This document shows positions 36,703 through 46,835 of a DNA stretch of 64,000 nucleotides, in pieces. Within the stretch, counting starts at the first letter, position 1. Every line of letters begins with the position of its first letter. The notes beneath the pieces are model-generated. The model was not told the DNA's origin. It saw nothing but the letters and a program-made list of their open reading frames with translations, and searched no databases. The translations under genes were made by a program, and so were the position numbers. This DNA is from Parapontixanthobacter aurantiacus (GTDB lineage: Bacteria; Pseudomonadota; Alphaproteobacteria; Sphingomonadales; Sphingomonadaceae): NCBI RefSeq assembly GCF_009827635.1, contig NZ_WTYW01000001.1, positions 266,001 through 330,000 on the forward strand, in the 5' to 3' direction.

Positions 36703-37292
36703 TGAGTGTCCTTTCCGCCAATGCGAAGCTGCGCTGGATCATCGCGATCGCCCTCGCGCTGACCGGGCTGGTCATGCTGACTTTCCGGGTGAACGCGGTG
36801 AAAAGCGAAGTGCGCGAACTCGAAACGCGCATCATCGCCGCCGAACAGCGCACGATGCTTCTCGAAACCGAGTTCCAGACACGCGCCAGCCAGCGTCAGC
36901 TCGCCAGTTGGAACGCGCTGGAATTTGGCTATGCCGCGCCGCGCGCCGACCAGTATATCGACGATCGCCGCGAACTGGCGAGCCTGGGCGAACCGCTGGG
37001 CCGCGATGCGCCGTCGCCGATCCGCGTTGCGCGTGCCGCCGTCGCCCGCGACGATGTGGGCGCGATGGAGGCTCTCGCCGACAGCCTGTCCGACACGGCG
37101 CTGGGCGAGACCGGTCGCACCGTTCGTGCAGCGACGACGCTGCTCGCGATGAACGAGGACCGGGCGTTCGTGCATAGCGCCTCTGCCGACAGCGAAGGCG
37201 GCGACCTTGCTGCGCAGCTTAGCCAGATCGCGCCGATGGGAGTCGCCGTCAGTCCCTCGCTCAGCGCCTCGCTCGCCGAGCAGGGCCGATGA
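36699..37292 (+). CDS. ftsL: FtsL-like cell division protein
   Basis: 197 residues with one N-terminal membrane helix (about 13-29, [17 protein letters not shown]), then a coiled coil ([31 protein letters not shown]), the topology of FtsL in the FtsQLB complex. FtsL proteins are poorly conserved, so the call rests on topology and place between rsmH and ftsI. It is longer than typical FtsL (about 100-130 residues), with an extra Ala-rich periplasmic tail of about 90 residues. ATG 36699 overlaps the rsmH stop (ATGA), and its stop overlaps ftsI. Confidence 0.75.
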   Translation: MMSVLSANAKLRWIIAIALALTGLVMLTFRVNAVKSEVRELETRIIAAEQRTMLLETEFQTRASQRQLASWNALEFGYAAPRADQYIDDRRELASLGEPLGRDAPSPIRVARAAVARDDVGAMEALADSLSDTALGETGRTVRAATTLLAMNEDRAFVHSASADSEGGDLAAQLSQIAPMGVAVSPSLSASLAEQGR

Positions 37293-39034
37293 ATGCGATG
37301 AGCCTGATGGACCCGCTCGCGGTCCGTACGGCGCACCCTCCGATCAGCGAACGCTCGCAATTGATGAGCCTGCGCGAAGAAGCGCTCGATACCGCGCGGA
37401 TGCGGATCCTGCTGCTCGTCGCGCTGTTCGTGTTCATCGCCTTTCTTGGGCTGATGCGGATCGTCTATCTCGGCAGCAGCGACCGCGCCTATGCCGCGAC
37501 CACGCTGGAAGAGGCGCTGTTGCCCGCGCGCGGAGAGATTACCGACCGCAACGGCGTGCCGCTCGCGCGGATGTTCCCGGCCTATTCCCTGTGGTTCAAT
37601 CCGGACGCGATGGGCGATGGCGGGGCGCCGCTCGTCAATTCGCCCGCCTACGTAGCAGCTGGCCTGAAGGCCATCTTCCCCGACATGGACCAGGCGAAGA
37701 TCGAGGCGCGGCTGGCTTCGGGCAAGGCGGGCTATCTGCGCCGCCGGGTGCTGCCAGAGGAAGCGAACCGGGTGCAGGAACTGGGCGAACTGGCGCTCGA
37801 AATGCCGCAGGAGCCGGATCGCCACTATCCGCAAGGCTCGATGGCGGCCCACGTCCTCGGCCATGTCGCGGCGGACGGGCACGGGCGCGTTGGCATGGAG
37901 CAGGTACTCGACGAGCGGCTGCGCGACCCGGCGCTGCGCGGGACGCCGGTGGCGCTGTCGATCGACATGCGGGTGCAGGGCGCGCTGGAAGACGAACTCG
38001 AGCGGGGCATGAAGCTCAACGACGCGATGGGCGCTGCCGGCATCGTGCTCGACGTCGATACGGGCGAAGTGCTGGCGCTTGCCTCCTTGCCCGAATTCAA
38101 TCCCAACAAGATCGACCAGGAGGGCGCGAGCAACATGTTCAACCGCGTCACCAACCAGGTCTACGAGCTCGGCTCGACGTTCAAGCCGCTGACCGTGGCG
38201 GCTGCCATCGATGCCGGCGTGGTCAAGGATTTCGGCCGCCGCTGGGATGCGAAGACCGTGCATATCGGCAAGTCGCGGTTGCGCGATTCGCATTCCTATG
38301 GCGAGACGCTGAACGTGGCGCAGACCCTCATCCACTCGTCCAACACCGTGACCGCGCGGATCGCCGACGAACTGGGGGCGGAGCGCCTGCGCCGCACGAT
38401 GATGGACCTCGGGATGCACGAGCGGCCCTATATCGAGCTGCCAGCGCGGGGCCATCCGATCTGGCCGGGCGAGGACTGGCCGCGCATCCGCAACATGACC
38501 GTCAGCTACGGCCACGGCATCGCCGTCACGCCGCTGCATCTGGCGAGCGCCTATGCCGCGATGGTCAATGGTGGCACCTGGCGCCCCGCAACGCTGCACA
38601 AGCTGGCTCCGGGCGAAGCGCCGCGCGGACGCCGCGTGTTCAAGGAATCGACGTCGAGCCGGATGCGCCAACTGCTGCGCATGATCTCGATCTACGGAAC
38701 GGGCCGCAATGCCGATGCGCCGGGCTACCGCGTGGGCGGCAAGACAGGCTCTGCCGAGAAACCGGGGCAGGGCGGCTATCGCAGGACTTCGCTCATCTCG
38801 ACCTTCGCCGCCGCCTTCCCGATGGATCGTCCGCGCTACGTCGTCGTGACGATGCTCGACGAGCCGCGCGGCACGGTCGCGAGTTCCTATCAGCGGACCG
38901 CCGCGTGGAACGCCGCGCCCATCGTGGGCCGCCTTGTCCCGCGGATCGGCCCGATGCTTGGCGTGAGGCCGGACGAGCGGCGCGATGTCGACATCTCGGA
39001 CCTGAAGCCGCTCATTCCGGGGGCCGACAAGTGA
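37289..39034 (+). CDS. ftsI: Septal peptidoglycan transpeptidase (PBP3/FtsI)
   Basis: Class B penicillin-binding protein that cross-links septal peptidoglycan with FtsW. 581 residues. It has a cytoplasmic tail, one membrane helix (about 39-58), the pedestal domain beginning RGEITDRNGVPLA (81-93), and a transpeptidase domain with the active-site motifs S296-T-F-K299, S350-S-N352 and K485-T-G487. ATG 37289 overlaps the ftsL stop. Its own stop overlaps murE (GTGA). Confidence 0.96.
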   Translation: MNAMSLMDPLAVRTAHPPISERSQLMSLREEALDTARMRILLLVALFVFIAFLGLMRIVYLGSSDRAYAATTLEEALLPARGEITDRNGVPLARMFPAYSLWFNPDAMGDGGAPLVNSPAYVAAGLKAIFPDMDQAKIEARLASGKAGYLRRRVLPEEANRVQELGELALEMPQEPDRHYPQGSMAAHVLGHVAADGHGRVGMEQVLDERLRDPALRGTPVALSIDMRVQGALEDELERGMKLNDAMGAAGIVLDVDTGEVLALASLPEFNPNKIDQEGASNMFNRVTNQVYELGSTFKPLTVAAAIDAGVVKDFGRRWDAKTVHIGKSRLRDSHSYGETLNVAQTLIHSSNTVTARIADELGAERLRRTMMDLGMHERPYIELPARGHPIWPGEDWPRIRNMTVSYGHGIAVTPLHLASAYAAMVNGGTWRPATLHKLAPGEAPRGRRVFKESTSSRMRQLLRMISIYGTGRNADAPGYRVGGKTGSAEKPGQGGYRRTSLISTFAAAFPMDRPRYVVVTMLDEPRGTVASSYQRTAAWNAAPIVGRLVPRIGPMLGVRPDERRDVDISDLKPLIPGADK

Positions 39035-40509
39035 AGCTGACGCGCCTCTGTGAAGCGGCCGGCCTGGCCGAACCTGCCAAAGATGCCGAAGTGACGGGCT
39101 TTGCCATCGATCACCGCAAGGTCGCTCCCGGCACGGTGTTCGGCGCGTTCGAAGGTGCGCGCGTCAATGGCGAGGATTTCATCGGACAGGCGCTGTCCTC
39201 CGGCGCGGTAGCCATCGTGGCGCGGCCGGGTGCGAAGGTCGATGAAGGCATTCATATCGCGGATGCGACGCCGCGCCGTGCCTTCGCGAAGCTGGCCGCG
39301 CGCTATTTCACTCCCGTTCCCGAAACCATCGTCGCGGTCACGGGAACGAACGGCAAGACCTCGACGGTCGAGATGACGCGCCAGATCTGGCGGATGTGCG
39401 GCGAGCGCGCAGCGAGCATCGGGACCCTCGGCGTCACCACGCCGGACGGCAGTGTTTCCACCGGGCTGACGACGCCCGACATCGTCACCTTCCTGTCCAA
39501 CGTCAGCGGCCTGGCGCGCGAGGGCGTTACCCACGTCGCCTACGAGGCATCGAGCCACGGCCTGTCGCAATATCGCAACGAGGGCCTGCCGGTGAGCGCC
39601 GCCGCCTTCACCAATTTCAGCCGCGACCATCTCGACTATCACGCCGATATGGAGAACTATTTCGCGGCCAAGATGCGCTTGTTCACCGAGGTCGTCTCGC
39701 CGGACGGAACGGCGGTCGTGTTGGACGACGGCAGCGAGTGGAACCGCCGCGCGCGCGATGCTGCGCAGGACCGCGGCCTGACCCTGTTCACGGTCGGCAC
39801 GCGAGATTGCGACCTCGCTCTCAGCAAGCGGGAACCGACTCAGCTGGGACAGGAACTCGTCATATCCTACGAAGGCGAGGAACGGCGCCTGCGGCTGCCG
39901 CTGATCGGCGATTATCAGGTCGCCAACGCCCTGACCGCCGCTGCGCTCGCCCTGGCGACGGGTGCCGAAGCATCGCGCGTGTTCGACGCTTTGGCGCGAC
40001 TGCAACCCGTTCGCGGGCGGCTGGAGCGTGCGGTCATCACGCCGACGGGCGCGCCGGTCTATGTCGATTACGCCCATACGCCCGACGCGCTGGAAGCGGC
40101 GATCGAGGCCTTGCGCCCCCATGTGGACGCCGACAAGGGCGGGCGGCTCATCACGGTGTTCGGCGCAGGCGGCGACCGCGACCGCGGCAAGCGCGAACCG
40201 ATGGGAGCAGCGGCGATGCGCGCGAGCGACGTGGTCATCGTGACGGACGACAATCCGCGCGGCGAAGACCCGGCAGCGATCCGGGCCGAAGTTCTGAAAG
40301 GCGCAGTCGGCGCGCGCGAGATCGGCGACCGGCGCGAGGCAATCGCGACGGCGATCGGCATGGCAGGGCCCGGCGATATCGTGCTCGTCGCGGGCAAGGG
40401 TCACGAGCAGGGCCAGATCATCGGCTCGGGCGAGAATGCCCGCCAATTGCCATTCGACGATGTGGAAGTAGCGCGCGAATGCGCAGCTCTTTCGGGAGAC
40501 AGGAATTGA
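39031..40509 (+). CDS. murE: UDP-MurNAc-L-Ala-D-Glu:meso-diaminopimelate ligase
   Basis: Adds meso-diaminopimelate, the third residue, to the peptidoglycan precursor. 492 residues from GTG 39031. The ATP loop is TGTNGKTS (104-111), FTNFSRDHLDYH lies in the middle domain, and DYAHTPDALE in the C-terminal domain. The specificity motif DNPR at 407-410 indicates diaminopimelate rather than lysine. Both ends overlap neighbours by 4 bases (ftsI and murF). Confidence 0.96.
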   Translation: MKLTRLCEAAGLAEPAKDAEVTGFAIDHRKVAPGTVFGAFEGARVNGEDFIGQALSSGAVAIVARPGAKVDEGIHIADATPRRAFAKLAARYFTPVPETIVAVTGTNGKTSTVEMTRQIWRMCGERAASIGTLGVTTPDGSVSTGLTTPDIVTFLSNVSGLAREGVTHVAYEASSHGLSQYRNEGLPVSAAAFTNFSRDHLDYHADMENYFAAKMRLFTEVVSPDGTAVVLDDGSEWNRRARDAAQDRGLTLFTVGTRDCDLALSKREPTQLGQELVISYEGEERRLRLPLIGDYQVANALTAAALALATGAEASRVFDALARLQPVRGRLERAVITPTGAPVYVDYAHTPDALEAAIEALRPHVDADKGGRLITVFGAGGDRDRGKREPMGAAAMRASDVVIVTDDNPRGEDPAAIRAEVLKGAVGAREIGDRREAIATAIGMAGPGDIVLVAGKGHEQGQIIGSGENARQLPFDDVEVARECAALSGDRN

Positions 40510-41975
40510 ACGCAGTATCCGCTTTAAGGCAATGGCCGACGACGCCGCTCGACAGCGTGCCGCTGGCGCTGTGGAGCGCCTCCGACATCGCGGCTGCGAC
40601 GGGGGGCAGGGCGAGTGCCGATTTCGAGGTCGCGGGCGTCGAGACCGACAGCCGCTATATCCGCAATGGTGATCTCTTCGTGGCGCTGAAGGGCGAGACG
40701 ATGGACGGCCACCGCTTTCTCGAACAGGCATTCGCCGCCGGGGCTGCCGCCGCGCTGGTGGACCGCGAAGTGCTGTGGCCGCACATTCTGGTCGAGGATA
40801 CGTCCGAGGCGCTGGAAGCACTTGCCGCCGCTGCGCGCGAGCGTACGCGTGCGAAGTTCGTCGGCGTCACGGGGTCGGTCGGCAAGACGGGCGTCAAGGA
40901 AGCGATCTTCGCCGCGCTCGAACGGTCGAGCCGTGGGGCGGCGCATCGCTCCATCAAGAGCTACAACAATCATGTCGGCGTGCCGCTTTCGCTCGCGCGG
41001 ATGCCGGCGCGCAGCAAGTTCGCGGTGTTCGAGATGGGCATGAACCATGCGGGCGAAATTTCGGAACTCACCCGCTTCGTCAAACCCGACGTCGCGGTCA
41101 TCACAACCATCGCGCCCGCTCATATCGAGAACCTCGGTTCGATGGAGGCGATCGCTGCCGCAAAGGCGGAAATCTTCGAAGGCGTGAAGCCGGGCGGCGT
41201 TGCGGTCATTCCCGCCGACAGCCCGCATTTTGCGCAGTTGCGCGATGCCGCGAAGGCGCAGCATTGTCACATCCTCAGCTTCGGACGCTCCGAACATGCC
41301 GACATGCGGCTGCTCGATGCAATCCCGCAAGCGAGCGGCGGTTCGTTGATGACGGCGCAATGCGGCAGCGGGCGGCTGGTCTTTTCGGTCGCGGAACCGG
41401 GCGAGCACTGGGTGATGAACGCACTCGCAGTGATGGCGGCGGTGCTCGCCGTCGGCGGCGACCTTGCCTCTGCGGGACTGGCACTTGCCGAAATGGGCGG
41501 GCTTGCCGGACGCGGGGCGCGCCACCGGATCGCCGTTCTTGGTGGCAAGGCGCTGGTCATCGATGAAAGCTACAACGCCAATCCCGCATCCATGCGGGCG
41601 ACGCTGGCGCAGCTGGGGCAGACCCCGGCGGCGCGGCGCATCGCGGTGCTTGGCAGCATGAAGGAACTGGGCGACTTCTCCGACCGCTTCCATGCCGGAC
41701 TGGCGGAGCCGATCTGCGACGCGAAGGTCGATTACGCGGTCCTTGTGGGCGAGGAGATGCACGCTCTTGTCGGCGAATTCCACCGTATCTTGGGGAAAGC
41801 GGGGCAGGGGGCGCTTGGCAAGGTGCCGACCTTCGCGCATTGCAGGGATGCGGGCGAAGCTGCGGGTCTGCTCGCCGATTACGGGATCGTGGGGGGTGAT
41901 GCGATCCTGGTGAAGGGGTCGAATTCCGTCGGCCTCGGCAAAGTAATTTCGGAACTCACCCGCCGGGACGACTGA
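40506..41975 (+). CDS. murF: UDP-MurNAc-tripeptide:D-Ala-D-Ala ligase
   Basis: Adds the D-Ala-D-Ala dipeptide to complete UDP-MurNAc-pentapeptide. 489 residues from TTG 40506 (TTGA overlap with murE). The Mur ligase ATP loop is GVTGSVGKTGVKEAI, with KSYNNHVGVPLSL, FEMGMNHAGEIS, and IDESYNANPASMRATL typical of MurF. The start lacks an ATG or GTG alternative nearby, and coupling to murE makes the TTG credible. mraY begins directly after the stop. Confidence 0.95.
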   Translation: MNAVSALRQWPTTPLDSVPLALWSASDIAAATGGRASADFEVAGVETDSRYIRNGDLFVALKGETMDGHRFLEQAFAAGAAAALVDREVLWPHILVEDTSEALEALAAAARERTRAKFVGVTGSVGKTGVKEAIFAALERSSRGAAHRSIKSYNNHVGVPLSLARMPARSKFAVFEMGMNHAGEISELTRFVKPDVAVITTIAPAHIENLGSMEAIAAAKAEIFEGVKPGGVAVIPADSPHFAQLRDAAKAQHCHILSFGRSEHADMRLLDAIPQASGGSLMTAQCGSGRLVFSVAEPGEHWVMNALAVMAAVLAVGGDLASAGLALAEMGGLAGRGARHRIAVLGGKALVIDESYNANPASMRATLAQLGQTPAARRIAVLGSMKELGDFSDRFHAGLAEPICDAKVDYAVLVGEEMHALVGEFHRILGKAGQGALGKVPTFAHCRDAGEAAGLLADYGIVGGDAILVKGSNSVGLGKVISELTRRDD

Positions 41976-43046
41976 ATGCTTTACTGGTTAGCCCAATGGA
42001 TGGAATTCGAGGGAATTTTCAACCTCGTCCGCTACCAGACGGCCCGCGCCGGAGCGACCATCCTGACGACGCTCTTCATCGGTCTGCTGATCGGCCCGCG
42101 CTTCATCGCGATGCTGCGGGTGCGGCAGGGCAAGGGGCAGCCGATCCGCGAGGACGGACCGCAGACGCATCTGGCGAAGCGCGGCACGCCGACGATGGGC
42201 GGCCTCATGATCCTCGTTTCGCTGTTTCTGGGATTGGTCCTGTGGATGGACCTGTCCAACCCGTTCGTCTGGGCGTGCCTTGCGGTGACGGCGGGCTTCG
42301 GGATCATCGGCTTTCTCGACGATTACGACAAGATTTCGAAGAACAGCCACAAGGGCGTGTCGGGCAAGACGCGGCTCGCGCTGGAATTTCTCGTGGCGGG
42401 CGTCGCCTCTTGGATCATCGTGAGCCAGATCAACACCTATCTCTACGTGCCGTTCGTGTCCGACCAGGCGATCCCTTTGGGCCCGTTCTACTACGTCTTC
42501 GCGGCGGTCGTGATCGTCGGTGCGGGCAATGCGGTCAATCTTACTGACGGGCTGGACGGGCTTGCCATCATGCCGGTCATCATCGCGTCGGGCACCTTCG
42601 CGATCATCGCCTATCTCGTCGGGCGCGTGGACTATTCCGCCTATCTCGGCATTCCGCACGTGCCGGGGGCGGGCGAGCTTGCGATCTTCTGCGCGGCGAT
42701 CATGGGGGCCGGGCTCGCCTTCCTGTGGTTCAACGCGCCCCCCGCCGCCGTCTTCATGGGCGATACGGGCAGCCTTGCCCTTGGCGGAGCGTTGGGCGCG
42801 ATCGCGGTCGCCAGCCATCACGAAGTCGTGCTTGCCATCGTCGGCGGCCTGTTCGTGTTCGAGGCGCTGAGCGTCATCATCCAGGTGTTCTGGTTCAAGC
42901 GGACGGGCAAGCGCATCTTTCGCATGGCGCCGATTCACCACCATTTCGAGCAGATGGGCTGGAGCGAAAGCACGGTCGTCGTGCGGTTCTGGATAGTCTC
43001 GATCACGCTGGCGCTCATCGGACTTGCGACGCTCAAGCTGAGATGA
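41976..43046 (+). CDS. mraY: Phospho-MurNAc-pentapeptide transferase MraY
   Basis: Integral membrane enzyme forming lipid I from UDP-MurNAc-pentapeptide and undecaprenyl phosphate. 356 residues, about ten membrane helices. Signature segments are [22 protein letters not shown] with the catalytic Asp pair, [25 protein letters not shown] and [17 protein letters not shown] with the conserved histidines. ATG 41976 abuts the murF stop, and the stop overlaps murD (ATGA). Confidence 0.97.
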   Translation: MLYWLAQWMEFEGIFNLVRYQTARAGATILTTLFIGLLIGPRFIAMLRVRQGKGQPIREDGPQTHLAKRGTPTMGGLMILVSLFLGLVLWMDLSNPFVWACLAVTAGFGIIGFLDDYDKISKNSHKGVSGKTRLALEFLVAGVASWIIVSQINTYLYVPFVSDQAIPLGPFYYVFAAVVIVGAGNAVNLTDGLDGLAIMPVIIASGTFAIIAYLVGRVDYSAYLGIPHVPGAGELAIFCAAIMGAGLAFLWFNAPPAAVFMGDTGSLALGGALGAIAVASHHEVVLAIVGGLFVFEALSVIIQVFWFKRTGKRIFRMAPIHHHFEQMGWSESTVVVRFWIVSITLALIGLATLKLR

Positions 43047-44314
43047 TCACCTCGCCTGCCTTTGCCGGCAAACGCTATGCCGTTCTCGGCCTCGCGCGGT
43101 CGGGCAGGGCGGTCGTGCGCTCGCTGCTGGCCAGCGGGGCGGAAGTCACGGCCTGGGACGCGGACGAGGAAAAGCGGGCGGAGTTTGCCGGGCAGGTCGA
43201 ACTGGCCGACCCGGTCGAGGCGGACCTGACGGGCTTCGCAGGCGTCGTGGTGAGCCCCGGCGTCCCGCTCAACACGCATCCGATCAAGCCGCACGCCGAC
43301 AGCTTCGGCGTTCCGGTGATCGGCGATATCGAACTTTTCGCGCAGGCACGCGCCAATTTGCCGCCGCACAAGGTCGTCGGCATTACCGGGACCAACGGCA
43401 AGTCGACCACCACCGCATTGGTCCACCACATTCTCAAGACCGCAGGCGTGCCGAGCACGATGGGCGGCAATATTGGCCTGCCGATCCTTGAGCAGGAGCC
43501 GCTACCGGAGGGTGGGGTCTATGTGCTGGAACTGTCGAGCTACCAGATCGATCTGACCTATTCGCTCGATTGCGAGGTTGCAGTGTTGCTGAACATCACG
43601 CCGGATCATCTCGACCGGTATGATGGGGACTTTCAGGCTTATCGAGCTTCGAAACTGAGATTATTCGATCTTCAATCCGGCAATCATCTAAATTTTGTTG
43701 GTGACCCTGTTCTTTATCGCGCAATCGTTGCTGAGGGGTATTCAACGAACCCCGTCGAGATCGAGGAGGGAATTACCCGGGAAAACCCTGTGCTGGCCGG
43801 TCCGCACAACGCGCAAAATACGATGGCAGCCCGTCTTGTCTGCGTCGAACTAGATTTGACGTCGGATGAACGCGACCAGGGTGTTGCTAGTTACCCCGGC
43901 CTCCCGCACCGTATGGAGCGCGTCGCGGAAATTTCCGGCGTCGCCTATGTTAATGACAGCAAAGGCACCAACACCGCCGCATCCGCGCCAGCGCTCGCGG
44001 CGTTCGAGAATATCCACTGGATCCTCGGCGGGCTGGCCAAGGAGCCGGGGCTGGGCGAATGCGAGGCCGAGCTAGGCCATGTGAAGGCCGCCTACACCAT
44101 CGGCAAGGCCGGGCCTGACTTCGCTGCGCTGCTCGAACCGCGCGTTCCGACGCTGCAATGCGAAACGCTCGACCGCGCCGTTTCTGCCGCCCACGACGCG
44201 GCGACAAGCGGCGACACAGTTCTGCTGTCCCCCGCCTGTGCCAGCTTCGACCAGTATCGCGATTTCGAGGCTCGCGGCGAACATTTCCGCGAGTTGGTGG
44301 AGGCGCTCCGGTGA
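43043..44314 (+). CDS. murD: UDP-MurNAc-L-alanine:D-glutamate ligase
   Basis: Adds D-glutamate to UDP-MurNAc-L-Ala. 423 residues. It has an N-terminal Rossmann-like UDP domain ([18 protein letters not shown]), the ATP loop [25 protein letters not shown] in the middle domain, and [24 protein letters not shown] leading to the C-terminal domain. The protein is slightly shorter than E. coli MurD. Between about residues 193 and 280 (43620-43880) the DNA drops to near 44% GC in its first 120 bases, with codons unlike the rest of the gene, although the frame and motifs remain intact. Confidence 0.95.
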   Translation: MITSPAFAGKRYAVLGLARSGRAVVRSLLASGAEVTAWDADEEKRAEFAGQVELADPVEADLTGFAGVVVSPGVPLNTHPIKPHADSFGVPVIGDIELFAQARANLPPHKVVGITGTNGKSTTTALVHHILKTAGVPSTMGGNIGLPILEQEPLPEGGVYVLELSSYQIDLTYSLDCEVAVLLNITPDHLDRYDGDFQAYRASKLRLFDLQSGNHLNFVGDPVLYRAIVAEGYSTNPVEIEEGITRENPVLAGPHNAQNTMAARLVCVELDLTSDERDQGVASYPGLPHRMERVAEISGVAYVNDSKGTNTAASAPALAAFENIHWILGGLAKEPGLGECEAELGHVKAAYTIGKAGPDFAALLEPRVPTLQCETLDRAVSAAHDAATSGDTVLLSPACASFDQYRDFEARGEHFRELVEALR

Positions 44315-45564
44315 GTATTGACCAGCCCGCCCTCAATCGCAGCCGAAGCGAGCCGCCCCGCGGCGCCGCCTCCTCGCATATACGCAACCTGCGTATCTGG
44401 TGGCGTGAAGTGGACCGCGTCCTGCTGGGCCTCATCGTGCTGCTCATGATCATCAGTACGATCGCGGTCGCTGCCGCTTCGCCGGCCAGCGCACGTCGCC
44501 TGTCGACCAGCGCGGAGCGGCTGCCCGACCTCTATTTCTTCTGGAAGCACCTTGCCTGGCAGGCGCTTGCCCTCGGCGTGCTGTTCGGCGCGTCGCTGAT
44601 GTCGCGCGAGACCGCGCGCCGTTTTGCGCTCGTCCTGGGCGGCGGGATGCTGTTCTTCATGTTCCTCGTTCCCTTCATCGGGACCGACATCAACGGGGCG
44701 CGGCGCTGGATCGACCTCGGCCTGCGGTTCCAGCCGTCCGAGTTCCTGAAACCCGCCTTTGCGATCGCGCTTGCCTGGGTGTTCTCCTGGCGGATGCGCG
44801 ATCCGAACCTGCCGGTGAGGGCGGTCTCGCTCGCACTAACGGGTGTCGTCGTGTTCCTGCTCGCATTGCAGCCCAATTTCGGGGAAGCGGTGCTGTTCGC
44901 GGGCGTTTGGGCGGTACTCGTGATGCTGTCGGGGCTGTCCTTCGCCCGGATCGGCTCGCTATTGGGGGCGGGCGCGGCGCTGATTACCGCGACCTATTTC
45001 ATCTATGACAATGCCCGGCACCGGATCGACAGCTTCCTTGGCGGAGGAACCGCCTTCGATCAGGTCGACCTCGCGGAGCGGACGCTGCTTGCGGGCGGCT
45101 GGACCGGGACCGGCTTCTGGCTGGGTCTGAAGAAGATGCGCCTGCCCGAAGCGCATACCGACTACATCTTTTCCGTGATCGGCGAGGAATTCGGGCTGCT
45201 CGCCTGCGCGCTGATCCTGTGCCTTTACCTCGCGCTCGCCGCGCGCGTCCTGATGCGGATGATCGACGAGGACGACCTCTTCACGATGCTCGCGGGCAGC
45301 GGCCTGACCGCGCTGATCGTGGGGCAGGCCTTCATCAACATGCTCGTCAATCTGCGCCTCTTCCCGTCCAAGGGCATGACCCTGCCGCTGGTCAGCTATG
45401 GCGGTTCTTCCACGATCGCGATGGGCCTGATGGTCGGGCTGCTGCTCGCGATTACGCGCCGCAACCCGTTCCTCAAGCGACGGACCGCAGGGCTTGCACA
45501 ATTGATGGGCCTCGGCGATGAACCCGCGCGAGGGCGGGCCAGCATCCGGGGAAGCGCATCATGA
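44311..45564 (+). CDS. ftsW: Septal peptidoglycan polymerase FtsW
   Basis: SEDS-family glycosyltransferase that polymerises lipid II at the septum with FtsI. 417 residues from GTG 44311 (GTGA overlap with murD), with about ten membrane helices after a 37-residue cytoplasmic start. SEDS landmarks are GARRWIDLGLRFQPSEFLKPAFAIALAW, LQPNFGEAVLF, AHTDYIFSVIGEEFGLLA and KGMTLPLVSYGGSSTIAMG. The stop overlaps the murG ATG. Confidence 0.96.
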   Translation: MSIDQPALNRSRSEPPRGAASSHIRNLRIWWREVDRVLLGLIVLLMIISTIAVAAASPASARRLSTSAERLPDLYFFWKHLAWQALALGVLFGASLMSRETARRFALVLGGGMLFFMFLVPFIGTDINGARRWIDLGLRFQPSEFLKPAFAIALAWVFSWRMRDPNLPVRAVSLALTGVVVFLLALQPNFGEAVLFAGVWAVLVMLSGLSFARIGSLLGAGAALITATYFIYDNARHRIDSFLGGGTAFDQVDLAERTLLAGGWTGTGFWLGLKKMRLPEAHTDYIFSVIGEEFGLLACALILCLYLALAARVLMRMIDEDDLFTMLAGSGLTALIVGQAFINMLVNLRLFPSKGMTLPLVSYGGSSTIAMGLMVGLLLAITRRNPFLKRRTAGLAQLMGLGDEPARGRASIRGSAS

Positions 45565-46835
45565 CGAAATCGAACCGCCATTACGTGCTGGCGGCGGGCG
45601 GCACCGGCGGCCACATGATCCCGGCCTTTGCCCTCGCGAGCGAACTCGACCGTCGCGGGCATCACGTTGCCCTCGTCACGGACGAGCGGGGCGCGGCGAT
45701 CCCCGGCAAGCCGGACTTCCTTACCGCGCACGTCATTCCCGCGGGCCGGTTCGGCAAGAACCCGCTACGCTGGCCGTCGGCTTTGAAGAGGGTAATGGAG
45801 GGGCGCAGCATGACCTTGCGCCTGTTCGGCAATTTCGAGCCGAGTGCCGTCATCGGCTTCGGCGGCTATCCTGCCTTTCCCGCGCTTATCGCGGCGAAGT
45901 CGGCCCGCATCCCCAGCCTCGTCCACGAACAGAACGCGGTCCTGGGCCGCGTCAACCGGACGCTCGCAAGGTCGGTCGACGCCATCGCGACCGCCTATCC
46001 CGAAGTCAAGCGGCTGAAGGGCAAGTATGCCGACAAGGTTCACCTCGTCGGCAATCCGGTGCGCGCCTCGGTCATGGCGCTGCGTGACGAGCCCTATCCG
46101 CATTTCAGCGAGGACGGCATTTTCCGCGTGCTGGTAACGGGCGGCAGTCAGGGTGCCCGCATCCTGTCCGAGATCGTGCCCGATGGTCTTGCGATGCTGC
46201 CGCCGGCGCTGCGCGGCCGGCTGCAAGTGACGCAACAATGCCGGGCGGAAGACATCGAGGCGGTCCGCGCGCGCTACAGCGCACATGGCATTCCCGCGGA
46301 ACTCGGCACCTATTTCGAGGATATGGAAAGCCGGCTCGCCGATACGCATCTGTTCATCGGTCGGGCAGGCGCTTCGACCATTGCCGAACTCACGGCGGTC
46401 GGGCGGCCAGCCATACTTATTCCGCTGCCGATCGCGACCGACGACCATCAGGCGGCGAACACGATGGAAATGGTCGAAGCGGGCGGCGCGCGCATGATCC
46501 GCCAGCCGATGGCTACGGTCGCCAACCCCGACGACTTCGAGGAGGAAAAGGCCAACCGAATGCGCGGGCGGCAATCCGACATCAAGCAGCGCATGGCGAA
46601 GGATTTGTGCAAGCAAATCCGCGTGCTTGCCGACAATCCGAAAGGGATGGCGCAGGCAGCGCACGCGGCGTGGAATTGCGGTCGGCCCCATGCGGTGAGC
46701 GACCTTGCCGATCTCGTCGAGAGCTTCGGCGGGGCGGACATGATGGACGTCATCAAGGTTGGCGGCAATCAGGCACGCGCGCGGGTTCAGGGGGCCGCGA
46801 CGGCACATTCGCAGGCGCGGGAGACTGCGCGGTGA
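45561..46835 (+). CDS. murG: Lipid II synthase MurG (UDP-GlcNAc transferase)
   Basis: Peripheral membrane GT28 enzyme adding GlcNAc to lipid I. 424 residues. Family motifs are [16 protein letters not shown] at the start, [35 protein letters not shown], and [32 protein letters not shown] for the UDP-GlcNAc site. It is about 60 residues longer than E. coli MurG (355), with a basic and acidic stretch around [24 protein letters not shown] and a C-terminal extension that ends in Ala/Arg/Gln-rich sequence. The stop overlaps murC (GTGA). Confidence 0.95.
   Translation: MTKSNRHYVLAAGGTGGHMIPAFALASELDRRGHHVALVTDERGAAIPGKPDFLTAHVIPAGRFGKNPLRWPSALKRVMEGRSMTLRLFGNFEPSAVIGFGGYPAFPALIAAKSARIPSLVHEQNAVLGRVNRTLARSVDAIATAYPEVKRLKGKYADKVHLVGNPVRASVMALRDEPYPHFSEDGIFRVLVTGGSQGARILSEIVPDGLAMLPPALRGRLQVTQQCRAEDIEAVRARYSAHGIPAELGTYFEDMESRLADTHLFIGRAGASTIAELTAVGRPAILIPLPIATDDHQAANTMEMVEAGGARMIRQPMATVANPDDFEEEKANRMRGRQSDIKQRMAKDLCKQIRVLADNPKGMAQAAHAAWNCGRPHAVSDLADLVESFGGADMMDVIKVGGNQARARVQGAATAHSQARETAR

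Noticed and set aside
36929-38671. Reverse-strand open frame of about 580 codons opposite ftsL and ftsI
   Set aside because: It covers the ftsI active-site motifs on the opposite strand and shows an Arg/His-rich composition typical of shadow frames.
38890-40821. Reverse-strand open frame of about 640 codons opposite the murE-murF region
   Set aside because: murE and murF are complete with all ligase motifs, so the antisense frame is spurious.
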